Shown here in pieces: positions 1-7,775 of a stretch of 64,000 nucleotides of DNA. The translations under genes and the position numbers were made by a program. Source of the stretch: Mucilaginibacter lappiensis (GTDB lineage Bacteria > Bacteroidota > Bacteroidia > Sphingobacteriales > Sphingobacteriaceae); contig NZ_FTMG01000025.1 in assembly GCF_900155965.1 (NCBI RefSeq), positions 1-64,000 of the forward strand. Direction: 5' to 3'. Below the pieces are notes generated by a model that saw only the letters and a program-made list of their open reading frames with translations, did not search any database and had not been told where the DNA came from. The first letter of the stretch is position 1. Every line of letters starts with the position of its first letter.

Positions 1-330
1 AATGAATTTAAAAACATAAGTACTCCTAAACAATACGCTTGTTATGCCGGCGTAGCACCTTTTGTGGAAGAATCAGGTATATTCAAAGGGAAAGGCAGAG
101 TATCACACATGGCAAATAAAAAAGTAAAAACACTTTTACATATGTCGGCCATTGTCGCTATACAATACAACCAAGATCTGAAACAATATTATCAGCGAAA
201 AGTAAACGAGCAAAAGAAGAATAAAATGAGTGTGATCAACGCCGTTAGAAACAAACTTATACTAAGAATATTTGCCTGCGTTAATCACAACTCACACTAT
301 GAAAATAATTATCAAAATTTACTTGCATAG
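1..330 (+). mobile_element. IS110-family transposase, 3' end only (5' part outside window)
   Basis: The reading frame is open from base 1 and stops at 330, giving about 109 residues. The segment with TPKQYACYAGVAPF, then GKGRVSHMANKKVKTLLHMSA, matches the C-terminal Transposase_20 region of IS110/IS116/IS902 transposases, which use a DEDD-type N-terminal domain not included here. A GTG at 64 could be taken as a start, but the homology runs upstream of it, so the gene is truncated only by the window edge. IS110 elements usually lack terminal inverted repeats, so the right end of the element cannot be fixed; it should lie between 331 and the GNAT gene stop at 367. An AT-rich dyad (GAAGTTTTTAAAACTTC) sits in that short gap. 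The family call is firm; whether the copy is intact is unknown. Confidence 0.85.
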
Positions 331-366
331 ATCATAGAAATCGAAGTTTTTAAAACTTCATAAATC

Positions 367-921
367 TTAACTCTTCGCCTCATACAGCAAAACATACTCC
401 ATACCATCAACATCATCCATCGCCTCACCAATTTTTGTAAAGCCTAAACGAGTTACCAATTGCATAGATGGTATATTCTCCGGCGATACTGAAGCAACAA
501 ATTTGTTAGCGCCAAATTCGGTTTGTGCCCAGGCCATCATAGCTGTTATGGCTTCGGTAGCATAACGGAGTCTTTGGTAACCTTTAAATATCCGGTAGCC
601 TAATTCAGCCGCGTTTCGTACATAAGTATGCAGATATTCCGGATCTGGTCGACTATGGAAACGGATCAGGCCGATCATGACCTGTTCTTCCGGTAAAATA
701 ACAGCCCGGGCCGACCAGGGGAAATAATTAGGATCATTATTGAGTTGCCGCTGACCATATTGAAAACTGCTGGTATGCTCCAGCAACTCTTCGGGAATGC
801 TGGCTCCAAGTAATCGCCCGGCACTTCGTAAATTACCCGCTAAGCAAGCTTCAACAACATCAATGCTCATGAGGCGAAGTATCAGTCGCGGAGTAATGAT
901 ATCATCCAAAGGTGTGTGCAT
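367..921 (-). CDS. GNAT family N-acetyltransferase (RimJ/RimL type)
   Basis: This 184-residue protein begins with PRLILRLMS, the usual first beta strand of RimJ/RimL-like acetyltransferases. The region ELGYRIFKGYQRLRYATEA resembles the acetyl-CoA binding motif, and the segment ending NIPSMQLVTRLGFTKIGE is the typical 'N-x-x-S-x-x-L-x-x-x-G-F' end of the fold. Such enzymes transfer acetyl from acetyl-CoA to an amine, often a protein N-terminus or an antibiotic; the substrate cannot be told here. The gene runs on the minus strand 20 bp after the SirB1-like gene, so the two may be co-transcribed. Its 3' end abuts the IS110 remnant, which may mark the insertion edge. Confidence 0.85.
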   Translation of the reverse strand: MHTPLDDIITPRLILRLMSIDVVEACLAGNLRSAGRLLGASIPEELLEHTSSFQYGQRQLNNDPNYFPWSARAVILPEEQVMIGLIRFHSRPDPEYLHTYVRNAAELGYRIFKGYQRLRYATEAITAMMAWAQTEFGANKFVASVSPENIPSMQLVTRLGFTKIGEAMDDVDGMEYVLLYEAKS

Positions 922-941
922 AAACAGGGTAGGGGATTTGG

Positions 942-1799
942 TTATTCCAAAATCAATAGCAGTTCATTCATCTCATCAACCTTTTCTGCCGAGCCTAAAT
1001 TTTCATAGGCGCTGATCAGGTTACGGATCACCCGGCGGATGATGTCGGTATTGGAGCAGGGTTCATAAAACTGCTTGTCGGGCTTAATATTCAGTTGTTT
1101 CAGGAACATATCTACATCCCTGCGGCCAAATATAAACCCCTTGTTAAAGGCGTTAATGTAAAACAGGATACCGCTGTCAAATTCGCTTTGCTGACTTTCG
1201 TCGAGATAAGCTAAAATAAAATGTTGGGGCAGGTTTACACCATACACTGGGATATCCAGTTTTTGGGCAATAATGGAATAGATAATAGCCAGAGAGGGCT
1301 GGTTACCCTTTTTTGTTTCGAGCACCTGGCTCAAAAAGCTGTTTTGAGGATCGAGGTGATTGGAGGTATTGCCGCTGAAGCCATATATATTATAAAATAC
1401 GTGGTTAATCAGCTTGATCTGTTCCTTGGGACTGGCCTCGTGCATCATCTGTATCCAGATGTCGCGTTTAATACCTTCTATCTGGTTAATGATCTTTTGC
1501 TCATCCAGATCGGGGTATTGGTAGCGGTTAATGATGAGGATGCCTTGCAACAGATCAAACGCCCCGCTCTGATGCCAGAGTTTCAGGTCGTTTTTAAGGG
1601 TGATGAACTGAATTTCATGAACCAGGTTGGCTATACGCTCTTGCTGTACAGCATCAAAAGCTTGTTCAAAAGCACTTTCCAGATAGGCGATGGCTTCTGC
1701 GCCGTATGATAACAGCTTGTCATGCACATGTTCATATATCTCACTATCAGGATCGTCAAGTAAGCGAATCAGGGAATTTACTTCAGTTGGATTAATCAT
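942..1799 (-). CDS. SirB1-like transglutaminase-fold protein
   Basis: The 285-residue product has an N-terminal helical part (about 1-100). A C-terminal part follows in which ETKKGNQPSLAIIYSIIAQK and GVNLPQHFILAY match the Transglut_core2 / SirB1 family. Members have a transglutaminase-like fold and are found in many bacteria, often with C-terminal TPR-like helices as in the last 50 residues here. The biochemical role of the family is not settled; links to peptidase-type or scaffold activity are only suggestions. No signal peptide is visible, so it is probably cytoplasmic. It is transcribed divergently from the methyltransferase gene at 1845, and the 45-bp gap between the two starts should hold both promoters. 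Confidence 0.75.
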   Translation of the reverse strand: MINPTEVNSLIRLLDDPDSEIYEHVHDKLLSYGAEAIAYLESAFEQAFDAVQQERIANLVHEIQFITLKNDLKLWHQSGAFDLLQGILIINRYQYPDLDEQKIINQIEGIKRDIWIQMMHEASPKEQIKLINHVFYNIYGFSGNTSNHLDPQNSFLSQVLETKKGNQPSLAIIYSIIAQKLDIPVYGVNLPQHFILAYLDESQQSEFDSGILFYINAFNKGFIFGRRDVDMFLKQLNIKPDKQFYEPCSNTDIIRRVIRNLISAYENLGSAEKVDEMNELLLILE

Positions 1800-1844
1800 A
1801 CGCTGTAATGCTAAAATACTAAACCTTTATTTATTTTTACAGCG

Positions 1845-2633
1845 ATGTTAAATTTTAGGTTTGTTAAGGATTACCTGTTTCACCGTATCCGGGCAAAAAG
1901 CAGGCACGGCTTACATTCTCCGTTTGTTTATCAGCTGGTTGATTCAGTTATTTATGATCAATCCGCCCAAAAAACATACCATGAGATCGAAAATATCCGC
2001 GAAAAATTACTTGTTGACAATCGTGTGATCACCGTGACCGACCTGGGCGCAGGATCACAGTTGAATAATAACCGCCAAAAGCGGATAGGTGACATTGCCG
2101 CCAATGCTTTAAAGCAACCCAAACTGGCGCAATTGCTTTACCGCTTGGCTGCACGTTTTAAGCCACGCAATATCATTGAGTTGGGTACTTGCCTGGGTAT
2201 CACAACCCTTTACCTGCAGGAAGGAGCCCCCAATGCCCATATTTATACCATGGAGGGCTGCCCACAAACAGCCGGGATAGCTCAGGAAACATTTGCACAG
2301 GCTGGTTTTAGAGAGATAGAACTAATCACCGGCAACTTTGATGATAACCTGCCAGCCGTTATCCGCAAACTTGATCAGCTCGACTTTGTGTTTGTAGATG
2401 GTAACCATCAAAAAGATGCCACTTTGAAATATTTTGGATGGTGCCTGCCAAAAGTGCATGAAGGTACCCTACTGATATTTGATGATATTTACTGGAGCGA
2501 AGGCATGAAGGAAGCCTGGGCGCAGATTAAAGCACATCCGCAGGTTACCGTAACGGTCGATCTGTTTTGGATCGGACTGGTATTCTTCAAATCAGGCAGA
2601 GCCGAAAAGGAGCATTTTAAGATTAGATACTAA
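1845..2633 (+). CDS. class I SAM-dependent methyltransferase (O-methyltransferase-like)
   Basis: The 262-residue protein carries the Rossmann SAM-binding motif NIIELGTCLGITTLYL (about residues 108-123). It continues with an acidic strand end (YTMEGCP), then LDFVFVDGNHQKDATL and GTLLIFDDIYWSEGM, a layout typical of Methyltransf_24 / catechol-type O-methyltransferases that use a metal near DGNH and DD. The N-terminal part (RIRAKSRHGLHSPFVYQLV) is a Bacteroidota-type extension that begins the family entry. The substrate is unknown. The gene stands alone, divergent from the SirB1-like gene; a long imperfect hairpin lies between its stop and the convergent barrel gene. Confidence 0.8.
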   Translation: MLNFRFVKDYLFHRIRAKSRHGLHSPFVYQLVDSVIYDQSAQKTYHEIENIREKLLVDNRVITVTDLGAGSQLNNNRQKRIGDIAANALKQPKLAQLLYRLAARFKPRNIIELGTCLGITTLYLQEGAPNAHIYTMEGCPQTAGIAQETFAQAGFREIELITGNFDDNLPAVIRKLDQLDFVFVDGNHQKDATLKYFGWCLPKVHEGTLLIFDDIYWSEGMKEAWAQIKAHPQVTVTVDLFWIGLVFFKSGRAEKEHFKIRY

Positions 2634-2641
2634 GATTAGGT

Positions 2642-2730
2642 TGTACGTATTACGTTTGATGTGATACGTTTTGCCCGATAAAATTAGTATTAGTTACTTA
2701 AAACGTACAACGTATCACGTCTAACGTACT
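2642..2730. repeat. Imperfect intergenic hairpin made of ACGT-rich words
   Basis: The left arm reads GTACGTATTACGTTTGATG and the right arm contains AAAACGTACAACGTATCACG. The right arm is close to the reverse complement of the left, with slippage between repeated ACGTAT/ACGTTT words. It separates two convergent genes, so it may end transcripts from both sides. Its architecture matches the other word hairpins of this window, although the words differ. Confidence 0.55.
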
Positions 2731-2736
2731 ACCTTC

Positions 2737-3870
2737 TTAAAACGCCTGTCCTAATCCCACATAAAAGCCGCTTTGGCGTTTTTCTCCGGCAATTTTTTGA
2801 CCGATGCCATAGTCGGCGCGTATGCTCAGGCCTTTTTCTATGTCGAAAAAGTAACGGAGGCCGCCACCATAGTTTGGTTTCAGGTCGCTGAAGCTGAAAT
2901 CTTTGTTAAATACTTCGCCTGTCCCTATGAAGCCTACTACACCAATGCGCTCAGTGAGGCGATAACGCAGCTCGGTTTGGCCAACGGTAAGGTTACGGTC
3001 GCGGTAACGGCCATTGTAATAGCCGCGCATAATTTCGTCATTGCCCAGGGTAGGCATCAAAAAGAATGGTGATTGACCGCCAATCAAACTTTGGTCCTGT
3101 ATATCAATACCCAATACCAGTTTTTTGCTCAGCGAGAAAAATTGGCTGTACTCAATATTAAAAAATCCCCCTTTATAATCAAAATCGGATAAGCCTTTGG
3201 TCAACTGCAGCGACGTAGTGATCAGTGCGCCGCGGGTGGTATAGGTGTTATTGTTTCGGCTGTCGAAAATTAGACTTGGCCCTACATAAACACTGGTGCC
3301 TCCTTTTCTGAATTGCACACGAGGATCGGTATAAAAAATACTGTTGGGTTGTCCGTCGCTAAAAGTGTAACGATCGCCCCCGGCAACTAAACCCACATAA
3401 AAGTTATCAGCTACCTTTTTTTCGGCGGCCAAACTTAGTTTAAGCCTTTTCTGGCCAATACGGTCGGTATTGGCTTTGAGGGTGTTATTGCCAATGCCAT
3501 AAAAATCAAAAGGAAAGTTAATATAGCCAATTCCGGCTGTAAAATGATATTTGTTTTGAGGAGTCCAGTAACTGGTGCTCAGACTTAACCTGTTTTGCCC
3601 CTTGGTTGTTAGGGTGGCATATGCAAAAATATTGGATACCCGGGTATTCCGGCTTACGGTATCGGTATAAAAAGAGTATAGGCCTGCGCCACCGGCTTCA
3701 ACTCCGGTTTCGGGAGCGGAACTTAATACCGGTAAAATAACGAAGCTGCTTTTTTTAGTGGTGTCTTTATCAAAATACATTTTCCTGATAAACTTGGGCA
3801 GGAGATGTGTTTGAGAGAATGCCGACTGGCAACCAAGCAGCAGTATGATGAGGGTAAGAAATTTCTTCAT
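2737..3870 (-). CDS. Omp85-family outer-membrane barrel protein (surface antigen D15 C-terminal domain)
   Basis: I place the start at the ATG of MKKFLTLIILLLGCQSAFSQ, which gives a clean signal peptide and 377 residues; the frame is open 38 codons further upstream, but that part looks untranslated. The mature part has alternating beta strands ending in GLSIRADYGIGQK and a terminal aromatic (GLGQAF). This fits a 16-strand BamA/TamA-type barrel without visible POTRA domains. The middle segment GPSLIFDSRNNNTYTTRG is the typical 'DxRdn...P..G' strand of the D15 family. It probably sits in the outer membrane; proteins of this short Omp85 type are common in Bacteroidota and have no agreed function. 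A separate promoter is likely, since a terminator (3991-4033) lies upstream. Confidence 0.75.
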   Translation of the reverse strand: MKKFLTLIILLLGCQSAFSQTHLLPKFIRKMYFDKDTTKKSSFVILPVLSSAPETGVEAGGAGLYSFYTDTVSRNTRVSNIFAYATLTTKGQNRLSLSTSYWTPQNKYHFTAGIGYINFPFDFYGIGNNTLKANTDRIGQKRLKLSLAAEKKVADNFYVGLVAGGDRYTFSDGQPNSIFYTDPRVQFRKGGTSVYVGPSLIFDSRNNNTYTTRGALITTSLQLTKGLSDFDYKGGFFNIEYSQFFSLSKKLVLGIDIQDQSLIGGQSPFFLMPTLGNDEIMRGYYNGRYRDRNLTVGQTELRYRLTERIGVVGFIGTGEVFNKDFSFSDLKPNYGGGLRYFFDIEKGLSIRADYGIGQKIAGEKRQSGFYVGLGQAF

Positions 3871-3990
3871 GTAACGTAGATGGCGCGAAGATAGCAAAAA
3901 GCGAAAGAATAGTTCACATTTTATCCGGGCGACTTTAACAGTGTAAAAGCTGTTAATAAATTCGCATGCGTTATAGCAAGCCATATGTTT

Positions 3991-4033
3991 AACAAAAACA
4001 GCCCCTAATTTGTTAATTAGAGGCTGTTTTGTT
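3991..4033 (-). terminator. Intrinsic terminator of the 4052-5482 lipoprotein gene
   Basis: Arms AACAAAAACAGCCCCTAATT and AATTAGAGGCTGTTTTGTT flank a TGTT loop. On the minus strand the stem runs into a U-rich stretch just after the lipoprotein stop. The outer part (AACAAAACAGCC / GGCTGTTTTGTT) is nearly the same as in the terminator at 26862-26910. Confidence 0.8.
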
Positions 4034-4051
4034 AATATTTAACCATTATAG

Positions 4052-5482
4052 TTAAAATACTTGTTTTACACGGCTATCGCCTGTGCCATAATAAAAGTTA
4101 ATTACTTTTTTATCTCCCTTATTAAGACTCAGGAAAGTAGAAGATGTTGTGAAATTACTTGCTGTATTTAGGTTGGCAGAAAAGTTTAAAGAGTATAGTC
4201 CTGAATAGCTATCATACGGCAAAGCCCTTAGTATAACTCCTTTAGCATTGGCAACTAATGCGCCGTTATTATCTGTTTTCAGATTTACGTAACTATATTG
4301 CCCTTGTGACGAGTAAAAGCCAATTAACTTACCATTTGCATCGGCAGAGGCTGATAGTTTTGGAGCCGACTCTATGATATTTCCGGCTACATCAACCATT
4401 TGTACATCAATTTTAGTGTTTGGCGTATATGTATATGCATTCCAATCTACAGGCGTACCATTATAGTAGTTGTTATTTACAGCAAGCTGCTCAACCTGAT
4501 ATTTGCTACCTATAGCTGATACAAGTACCTGGTTATATGGGTAATATCCATTATTACCAGGAATGTACAATACTTTACCTTTGGTATCCGCAGCTACCTT
4601 GAAATAATAATAAATGTTAACATTAGGAACCGGTGCATTAAACTGGTTAACATTAAAATAGGTTTTTATAGTTGTTTGTCTTGGTAAACTAGCCGGAAAT
4701 GTACGAACCTGGTCGTCCTCAGTAGCGTTCACAAAGAGTTTTTGATCGGCTGCAATTTGTTGGAAAGACAGGTTATAGCCATTTGGCGCCGCAGGTAACT
4801 TTATATCGTAAGTGCCTGTTGCATCAGTAAAGGTTGGAAAGTAAACTGTGTAAGTACCTGATGGACTAGCGGGGATGTTTGCCGAAGCTGTAACCAAAAC
4901 CTGTGCGCCTACTTTTTCAGGAGTAAGGTTGGTTAAATCTGTTTCAATATACAGATTACCTGTAATCTCGTTTGTAAGGTCTGTTGTATTCCAAAGTTTT
5001 ACAGGTCCATATGTTATATTCTGCTGTAATATCTGTGATGCGGCATAGCCGGTTTTTGATATCAGAAAAGCAGATGTAGCATACAGGTTTACCGCGGTAA
5101 AGGTCGCTATGCCTTGTGCATTGGTTTTTGTGGTAATTACTTTCCCGTTTGATGATACTGCAACATCAGCATCAGCTATCGGGCTATTTGATACAACGTC
5201 AACAACCGTAACGCTATAGTCTTTGGTATTTGCGGCTATAGCCTTTTGCTGAGCCAGGCTGTCATTTAATTTAAGCTGATTAAGCATCGCGGTGTTAATC
5301 AAGTCCTGCAAGGCTGTAGCGCCTTTCTGTTTAAGTGTTTCCAAATCAAGCTCATGCTGATATTGTAATTGGAGCAAGTCTTTTTGTGCAGCTATAGCAT
5401 CACTTTCATTAAAGCTATTTTTAGAGCATCCTGCAAAAAGCGTAACAAATACTATAAAAAGTAAGGTAAGTTTTGAATTCAT
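4052..5482 (-). CDS. lipoprotein with N-terminal coiled coil and carboxypeptidase-regulatory-like domain
   Basis: The 476-residue product starts MNSKLTLLFIVFVTLFAGC, a signal peptide with lipobox and Cys19, so it should be a lipoprotein. Residues about 25-80 are charged and helical (DLLQLQYQHELDLETLKQKG), consistent with a coiled coil. Residues about 88-150 (YSVTVVDVVSNSPIADADV, NAQGIATFTAVNL, SKTGYA) match a carboxypeptidase-regulatory or Big-type beta sandwich. The remaining 320 residues are beta-rich, Asn/Tyr-rich and not recognised. It follows the barrel gene 5538-6362 on the same strand after 55 bp, so the pair is probably one transcript encoding a surface lipoprotein with an outer-membrane partner. 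Function is unknown. Confidence 0.65.
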   Translation of the reverse strand: MNSKLTLLFIVFVTLFAGCSKNSFNESDAIAAQKDLLQLQYQHELDLETLKQKGATALQDLINTAMLNQLKLNDSLAQQKAIAANTKDYSVTVVDVVSNSPIADADVAVSSNGKVITTKTNAQGIATFTAVNLYATSAFLISKTGYAASQILQQNITYGPVKLWNTTDLTNEITGNLYIETDLTNLTPEKVGAQVLVTASANIPASPSGTYTVYFPTFTDATGTYDIKLPAAPNGYNLSFQQIAADQKLFVNATEDDQVRTFPASLPRQTTIKTYFNVNQFNAPVPNVNIYYYFKVAADTKGKVLYIPGNNGYYPYNQVLVSAIGSKYQVEQLAVNNNYYNGTPVDWNAYTYTPNTKIDVQMVDVAGNIIESAPKLSASADANGKLIGFYSSQGQYSYVNLKTDNNGALVANAKGVILRALPYDSYSGLYSLNFSANLNTASNFTTSSTFLSLNKGDKKVINFYYGTGDSRVKQVF

Positions 5483-5537
5483 TTTGGGTTTTATTTTTAT
5501 CGATTTAAGTTTTAAAAGAACCTGAGGTAGACGTGGT

Positions 5538-6362
5538 TTACTTGAGGGGCATTACTATACCAATTCTTGATACAAAAGAGTTAGTTCGGACGTTACTACC
5601 AAAACCTACTTTTTCCATATATGAATAGTTTGCTCTGGCGGTGGTTAATCCGGTTAAGTATCTAAAGTCAAGCAGTAATTTAAATCTTGAGGTTAATGGC
5701 AGTTTTACATTAGCACCTGTTATAAGATTATATCGGGTACTATTAAATAGGCCAGAGACAGTCTGTTTGCCGTTAACGGTAGCTATAATGTCTTCTCCCG
5801 GAAGTAAATTTCCTGTTTTTTGATAGCTCTCAGTAACATTAAAAGTGTAGGCGTAACTTGCGCCAATATAAAATGACGGTTTCCAGGATGGCTTGATATT
5901 AATGGTATAATTAACCAAAAGCGGAATCTCAATACTATTTAATGTGTAGGAGCTGTTTTTTACATTTTTAGTAGAAAAGCTTTCAGGCAAACCAAGTCTG
6001 GTGTCATCTTTAAAAGTAATCATTTGGCCTCCCTGCTGCAGGTAATTGGCCTCCAATTGCAGGCTTAGTTGTTTATATAAGTGATAATTTAAAGAGATAC
6101 CGGCATTATAGCCCGTATTGAACCCTGTTTGGGGTTGTTCTTTGGTAAATCTGTTTAAATTAAAGCCGCCTGATACACCAATTTCATACCTGGTTTTTAG
6201 GGTATCAATAGTTTTATGTTTATAGACATCTTTTTTTTCATTGCGATTCTGCGCTGCTGAAACGTTGGTTAAAAAAGATAAAACTATAACAGTTAAAAAA
6301 TAAATAGCAGTAGTATTGATATACCGAATGGGTATAGAGCGGTACTTTACGAAGGAGTGCAT
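5538..6362 (-). CDS. PorT-like outer membrane beta-barrel protein
   Basis: The product has 274 residues. A hydrophobic segment (TTAIYFLTVIVLSFLTNVSA) followed by AQN acts as signal peptide. The mature part begins RYEIGVSGGFNLNRF and repeats the pattern of amphipathic strands seen in OMP_b-brl_2 / PorT-like proteins: LSLQLEANYLQQGGQ, IEIPLLVNYTI, PSFYIGASYAYTF, and the final RIGIVMPLK. Such 8-strand barrels are abundant in Bacteroidota and their roles are mostly unknown. The gene is upstream of, and probably co-transcribed with, the lipoprotein gene at 4052. The start could lie a few codons downstream of 6362. Confidence 0.7.
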   Translation of the reverse strand: MHSFVKYRSIPIRYINTTAIYFLTVIVLSFLTNVSAAQNRNEKKDVYKHKTIDTLKTRYEIGVSGGFNLNRFTKEQPQTGFNTGYNAGISLNYHLYKQLSLQLEANYLQQGGQMITFKDDTRLGLPESFSTKNVKNSSYTLNSIEIPLLVNYTINIKPSWKPSFYIGASYAYTFNVTESYQKTGNLLPGEDIIATVNGKQTVSGLFNSTRYNLITGANVKLPLTSRFKLLLDFRYLTGLTTARANYSYMEKVGFGSNVRTNSFVSRIGIVMPLK

Positions 6363-6510
6363 TAAAATGTGTAATAAGGTTGATTTTAAAAATTGGCCGA
6401 AGATAATACATAATTTGAATTGTTTGCAAAAGGAATTGGATTATTTTGATTTGGCATATCCGGGCATCTGAAATCTGCACATCTAATAATCTGCGCATTA
6501 TAAAAATGTC

Positions 6511-6518
6511 TACTTTTG
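6511..6518 (+). promoter_or_regulatory. Candidate Bacteroidota -7 element upstream of the DHS homologue
   Basis: TACTTTTG fits the TAnnTTTG -7 consensus of Bacteroidota sigma-A and lies 22 bp before the ATG at 6541. The same octamer precedes the act operon at 7685. A clear -33 TTG was not seen. Confidence 0.5.
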
Positions 6519-6540
6519 CACCGAATTTTATTGATATACT

Positions 6541-7521
6541 ATGAGCATCACAAGAGGACCTATTTCGCAGTTTATTGAAAAAAACTATCTGCATTTTAAC
6601 GCGGCAGCATTAATGGATGCGGCAAAAGGGTATGAAACACACCTTGACGAAGGCGGCAAAATGATGGTTACCCTTGCCGGTGCCATGAGTACGGCCGAGC
6701 TGGGTATTTCGCTGGCCGAAATGATCCGTCAGGATAAAATCGCCATTATTTCCTGTACAGGCGCCAACCTGGAAGAGGATATCATGAACCTGGTAGCGCA
6801 CTCACACTACAAAAGGGTGCCAAATTATCGCGACCTGAGTCCGCAGGAAGAGTGGGATCTGCTCGAGAACCATTACAACCGTGTTACCGATACTTGTATC
6901 CCGGAGGAAGAAGCATTCCGTCGTTTGCAAAAACATATCCACAAAATATGGAAAGATGCTGATGACAGCGGTGAGCGTTATTTTCCGCATGAGTATATGT
7001 ACAAGATATTATTAAGCGGTGAGTTGGAGCAATACTATGAAATTGATCCGAAAAACTCCTGGATGCTGGCCGCTGCCGAAAAAAACCTGCCTATTGTTGT
7101 ACCGGGATGGGAAGATAGTACCATGGGTAATATTTTTGCATCATACATTATCAAAGGAGAGTTAAAAGCATCAACCATGAAGAGTGGCATTGAGTATATG
7201 GCCTGGCTTGCCGATTGGTATACTAAAAATTCATCGGGTAAAGGAATCGGATTTTTTCAGATAGGCGGTGGTATAGCCGGCGACTTCCCAATATGCGTAG
7301 TGCCTATGCTTTATCAGGATATGGAGATGCATGACGTTCCATTCTGGAGCTACTTTTGCCAGATATCAGATTCAACAACCTCGTACGGTTCCTACTCGGG
7401 CGCGGTACCTAACGAAAAAATAACCTGGGGCAAGCTGGATATACACACCCCTAAGTTTATTGTGGAAAGCGATGCAACAATTGTTGCACCATTGATATTT
7501 GCCTGGATATTAAAACAATAA
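6541..7521 (+). CDS. deoxyhypusine synthase family protein
   Basis: The 326-residue protein aligns along its length with deoxyhypusine synthase. In particular NEKITWGKLDIHTPKF corresponds to the active-site region of the eukaryotic enzyme (motif WGK). The lysine that forms the enzyme-substrate imine is thus present. Other family marks are TLAGAMSTAELG, ISCTGANLEEDIMN and QIGGGIAGDFPICV. In eukaryotes and archaea the enzyme moves an aminobutyl group from spermidine to eIF5A; bacterial relatives may instead make homospermidine or related polyamines, since bacteria lack eIF5A. The enzyme class is well supported, the substrate is not. It is a single gene with its own promoter and terminator, just upstream of the act operon. 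Confidence 0.85.
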   Translation: MSITRGPISQFIEKNYLHFNAAALMDAAKGYETHLDEGGKMMVTLAGAMSTAELGISLAEMIRQDKIAIISCTGANLEEDIMNLVAHSHYKRVPNYRDLSPQEEWDLLENHYNRVTDTCIPEEEAFRRLQKHIHKIWKDADDSGERYFPHEYMYKILLSGELEQYYEIDPKNSWMLAAAEKNLPIVVPGWEDSTMGNIFASYIIKGELKASTMKSGIEYMAWLADWYTKNSSGKGIGFFQIGGGIAGDFPICVVPMLYQDMEMHDVPFWSYFCQISDSTTSYGSYSGAVPNEKITWGKLDIHTPKFIVESDATIVAPLIFAWILKQ

Positions 7522-7537
7522 TTAAATTTTCAAATAT

Positions 7538-7614
7538 GCCGGCAATGTAGTTTGATGTTTAAAAAACTGCATTGTTGGCCAAAAAGCCTCCCTGCGTTGT
7601 TTAAATGGCTTTTT
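7538..7614 (+). terminator. Double hairpin terminator after the DHS homologue
   Basis: The first hairpin pairs GCCGGCAATGTAGTTT with AAACTGCATTGTTGGC (7538-7579), allowing a few G-U pairs or mismatches. The second pairs AAAAAGCC (7581-7588) with GGCTTTTT (7607-7614), ending in a U run. Together they should separate this gene from the respiratory operon. Confidence 0.7.
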
Positions 7615-7684
7615 GTAATTATTTAGAACGATTATAAATTATAGGTTACTGTCATTTATGTGTCAGCGATACTGTAATAAATTT

Positions 7685-7692
7685 TACTTTTG
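7685..7692 (+). promoter_or_regulatory. Candidate promoter (-7 element) of the act/cox operon
   Basis: TACTTTTG fits TAnnTTTG and lies 83 bp before actA. The 254-bp gap upstream of actA is the largest in this region, which supports it as the main promoter of the cluster. No convincing -33 element was seen. Confidence 0.45.
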
Positions 7693-7775
7693 TGCCTGAA
7701 ATAATGAGATGGAGCGTACATCTTCTACAGCGGTTTCAAACATTAATATAAAATTATTTAGCATAAATACACTTT

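Noticed and set aside
3871..3984. Longer N-terminus of the Omp85-type protein
   Set aside because: The signal peptide begins at 3870 and the extra residues have no recognisable feature.
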